From an uncultured Lachnospiraceae bacterium (GTDB lineage: Bacteria > Bacillota > Clostridia > Lachnospirales > Lachnospiraceae): a stretch of 64,000 bases of DNA. Every line of letters begins with the position of its first letter. Within the stretch, counting starts at the first letter, position 1. Of this stretch, positions 61,661 to 64,000 are shown in pieces. The translations under genes and the position numbers were made by a program. Below the pieces are notes generated by a model. That model was given only the letters and a program-made list of their open reading frames with translations, was not told where the DNA came from and searched no databases. The DNA is taken from assembly GCA_945913255.1 (NCBI GenBank), contig CAMEDC010000001.1, forward strand, positions 186,001 to 250,000. The letters are read 5' to 3'.

Positions 61661-64000
61661 TTAATCGATTCTTAGGATTAGACCCAGAACACGCTTTGCA
61701 CAAATCTCCAGTTCCTGCCTGGTAATGGCTCCCTTTTCCATAGCCTCCAGAACCCGCTCCGGATATCCGCACCCCATCTTCACATCATTTCCCGCCTTGA
61801 CTTCCTTATAATGCTCTCCGAAGGTCCACCAGTCTGTGGTCACCATGCCGTCAAATCCCCACTCTCCGCGAAGGATATCTTCCAGCAACTCCCGGTTCTC
61901 AGACGCTCTGTGACCATTGATGATGTTGTAAGAGGACATAATGCTCCAGGGCTTTGCCTCCTTCACAATGATTTCGAAGGCCTTGAGATAAATCTCTCGG
62001 ATGGCTCTCTCCGAAGCCCGGGAATCACTGTTTTTGCGGTTCGTTTCCTTGTTATTCAAAGCGAAATGTTTTACTGTAGCTGCCACATGATTGCTCTGAA
62101 TACCCTTCACCATAGCTGCTGCCATCTTCCCGGTCAGGAACGGGTCTTCGGAATAGTACTCAAAGTTTCTGCCGCAAAGAGGGCTTCTGTGAATATTTAC
62201 CGCGGGAGTTAACCAGACACTGATATTATTCTCCTTAACTTCTGCACCGCCTGCCTCACCGACACGTTCCACAAGTTCGGGATTCCAGGTACATGCCAGC
62301 ATGGTGGCACAGGGCCAGGCTGTCGTGCAGACACCGCACGCCTTGTTGATGCGAAGTCCCGCAGGACCGTCCGCCGTCATAATACTGGGAACCCCATACT
62401 CCGGCAGATTGCCGTAACCAAAGGTATTCGCTACTCCCAGATTCGGCTGACCGCCCAGAAGCTCCGCCAGCTGTTCATCAGAAAGCTGCGCCAGAAACTC
62501 CTCCATGGTAATTGTTCCTTCCGCCACCTCAATCAGGCGGTGAACCTCCGGCTGTTTCCACAAAACGTAACCGGGACGATACTTCACAACCGGTGTAAAG
62601 CCATCTTCTTTTTCGGGGGTTCCTCTTACCAGCACACTGGCATCCGTATCATAAGGCTCTCCCATCGGGAGTTCCTCGTACTGTCCATCGGAGAGCATCC
62701 TCTTACTTAACTGTACCGGAGTCATTTTGGAAGTAAGTTGTTCTGTCACGATATCCTCGTCCAGCACCATGACATAATTGTCTTCCACCGTATCCCTCAC
62801 GGAAGTTCCGATATAAAAATGATACTCTCCCTTTTCCAGTACATAAGCAGCTTTTTTCACCTTGCCCAGATCATCATAGGAAGCCATATCATTAATCTGG
62901 AAACGGAGTACTACCTTTTGAGTCTCACCGGGTGCAAGCAGACGTGTCTTACCGAATGCCACCAGCTCCTTTGCGGGCTTTCCCAGCTTTCCCTGAGGTG
63001 CACTGTAGTAAACCTGCACTACCTCTTTTCCGGGCACTTCACCCATGTTGCAGACATCCACAGTCACTCTCAGGTGATGGCCTCTCTTCTCCACTACCGG
63101 CATATCCAGCGAAAATTTCGTGTAGGACAAGCCAAAACCAAAAGGATAATTTACCTTCTCCGCAGCACCCGGAATCGTCTCAAAATACCTGTAGCCTACG
63201 TAAATATCCTCTGTATAGTCCACATAATCCTCAGATTCATGGAAATTATAGGAAGACGGATAATCATCCAGACTTTTTGCAAAGGTATCCGAAAGCTTTC
63301 CACAGGGGTTTCCGAGTCCCGTCAGCAATTCCGCAGCCGCAAGACCGCCCTCAATGCCGCCCTGCCATGCCATGAGCACGGACTGAATCTTCTCATTTTC
63401 TTTAAACCAGCAGGTATCCACCATACCGCCCACGTTCATTACCACGATAACCTTGTCAAAGGTCTCTGTCACTGCCGTAACCATAGCAGTCTCTTCCTTT
63501 GTCAGGTAAAAATCGCTCTCGCCTTTTCTGTCCCAGCCTTCACCGGAGAACCGGCAAATGCTTATGACAGCAGTGTCACTGAATCCTCTCGCTCTTTTCA
63601 AAAGCTCTGCGGGAACCTCCGGTTCCACTGTCATGCCCGGTTCCTTCCCTTCTGCATACTGCTTCTTTACCTCTTCTCTGTAAAAGTCAGCCAGTTCCTC
63701 AAAAACACTGACTCTGTCCGACAGCAGTTTGAAACCGTCATACAGACAACGGGTATAAGCAACCGTCACATCGCCGCTGCCTCCGCCGCCCTTTACATAA
63801 TCAAAGGTTCCCTTGCCGAACAACGCAACCCGGCTTCCCTTTTTTAGCGGCAGTATGCCCTTTTCATTTTTCAGTAAAACCATACCTTCCTTTGCCGCTT
63901 CTTTGGAAAGCTCGATATGCTCTTTGCAGGCCGTAACCTTCTGCCCGTCCCTCCCCAGCGGAAGAACCGGCTGGTATTTTGCTCTTGCCCATCTCTCCAT
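61661..64000 (-). CDS. GH3 beta-glycosidase with permuted domain order
   Basis: A 779-residue protein whose ATG is exactly at the window edge; a longer N-terminus cannot be excluded. The domains are in reverse of the usual GH3 order. The alpha/beta sandwich comes first ('EGMVLLKNEKGILPLKKGSR', 'NYPFGFGLSYTKFSL'), then a fibronectin-III-like domain to about 420, and the TIM barrel last ('VPSIMTADGPAGLRINKACG', 'GRNFEYYSEDPFLTGKMA', 'HFALNNKETNRK'). The nucleophile is Asp723 in 'GMVTTDWWTFGEHY'. There is no signal peptide at this start, so it is likely cytoplasmic and acts on short beta-glucosides or xylosides. This permuted layout is known in Ruminococcus and Butyrivibrio enzymes. Confidence 0.94.
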   Translation of the reverse strand: MERWARAKYQPVLPLGRDGQKVTACKEHIELSKEAAKEGMVLLKNEKGILPLKKGSRVALFGKGTFDYVKGGGGSGDVTVAYTRCLYDGFKLLSDRVSVFEELADFYREEVKKQYAEGKEPGMTVEPEVPAELLKRARGFSDTAVISICRFSGEGWDRKGESDFYLTKEETAMVTAVTETFDKVIVVMNVGGMVDTCWFKENEKIQSVLMAWQGGIEGGLAAAELLTGLGNPCGKLSDTFAKSLDDYPSSYNFHESEDYVDYTEDIYVGYRYFETIPGAAEKVNYPFGFGLSYTKFSLDMPVVEKRGHHLRVTVDVCNMGEVPGKEVVQVYYSAPQGKLGKPAKELVAFGKTRLLAPGETQKVVLRFQINDMASYDDLGKVKKAAYVLEKGEYHFYIGTSVRDTVEDNYVMVLDEDIVTEQLTSKMTPVQLSKRMLSDGQYEELPMGEPYDTDASVLVRGTPEKEDGFTPVVKYRPGYVLWKQPEVHRLIEVAEGTITMEEFLAQLSDEQLAELLGGQPNLGVANTFGYGNLPEYGVPSIMTADGPAGLRINKACGVCTTAWPCATMLACTWNPELVERVGEAGGAEVKENNISVWLTPAVNIHRSPLCGRNFEYYSEDPFLTGKMAAAMVKGIQSNHVAATVKHFALNNKETNRKNSDSRASERAIREIYLKAFEIIVKEAKPWSIMSSYNIINGHRASENRELLEDILRGEWGFDGMVTTDWWTFGEHYKEVKAGNDVKMGCGYPERVLEAMEKGAITRQELEICAKRVLGLILRID

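Overview
The window reads as a chromosomal segment of a Gram-positive anaerobe of the class Clostridia, most likely a gut Lachnospiraceae. The grounds are the MecA adaptor, a YesM/YesN-type two-component pair next to a CUT1 sugar transporter that has no ATPase of its own, a Clostridia-type polyamine cluster (SpeD, SpeA, SpeE, carboxynorspermidine dehydrogenase and decarboxylase, AguA, AguB), LytR-CpsA-Psr and VanW wall proteins, an LTA-synthase-like enzyme, strong AGGAGG-type ribosome binding sites and a circularly permuted GH3. This placement is an inference from gene content. I see no rRNA, tRNA, CRISPR array, intact insertion sequence or prophage.

Layout. 1-4982 is housekeeping: a partial aldose epimerase, an ArAE-type exporter, a small conserved protein, an LRR protein, an RluA pseudouridine synthase and MecA. 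5001-6713 is a chemoreceptor. 6919-18079 is a glycosaminoglycan-type uronoside locus. On the minus strand it holds a binding lipoprotein, a permease, a discoidin-like protein, a second permease and a GH88 unsaturated glucuronyl hydrolase. Divergent on the plus strand are a YesM-type kinase, a YesN-type regulator and a heparinase II/III-family lyase. None of the catabolic enzymes has a signal peptide, so oligosaccharides are probably imported and then cleaved in the cytoplasm. A duplicated PF06541 membrane protein follows.

19490-29675 is a minus-strand polyamine region. SpeA makes agmatine; AguA and AguB take it to putrescine; putrescine can then reach spermidine either by SpeD/SpeE or by carboxynorspermidine dehydrogenase/decarboxylase. 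An LTA-synthase-like gene sits inside the run. Directly upstream of speD, 29710-30340 contains two tandem 122-bp repeats and a strong minus-strand promoter that drives a roughly 310-nt, highly structured RNA ending in a 13-bp terminator. I consider this the most interesting unexplained element. An AT-rich segment with a GNAT acetyltransferase follows (30340-31559).

31610-44477 is a long minus-strand series. In transcription order it holds a 34-residue membrane protein, a VanW protein, a PurM/HypE-like protein, an Lrp regulator, an aminotransferase, TrmL, an Hpt protein, a gamma-carbonic-anhydrase-like protein, a broken HlyD-type adaptor, a GPH sugar symporter, a degenerate GH2-like protein, and a Gld-type ABC system with a DUF4340 protein. 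44540-51360 holds a membrane-anchored protein, a DnaQ exonuclease, a radical SAM protein, a phosphoesterase, and galK-galT.

51361-64000 starts with a 650-base gap that may encode a second small RNA. It continues with an SGNH hydrolase, two GT-C-like membrane proteins, an AraC regulator, an aldo/keto reductase, an alcohol dehydrogenase, a CapA lipoprotein, a small membrane protein, an LCP protein and a GH3 glucosidase whose start codon is at the window edge. Every start codon choice below was made by eye from ribosome binding sites and family conventions.
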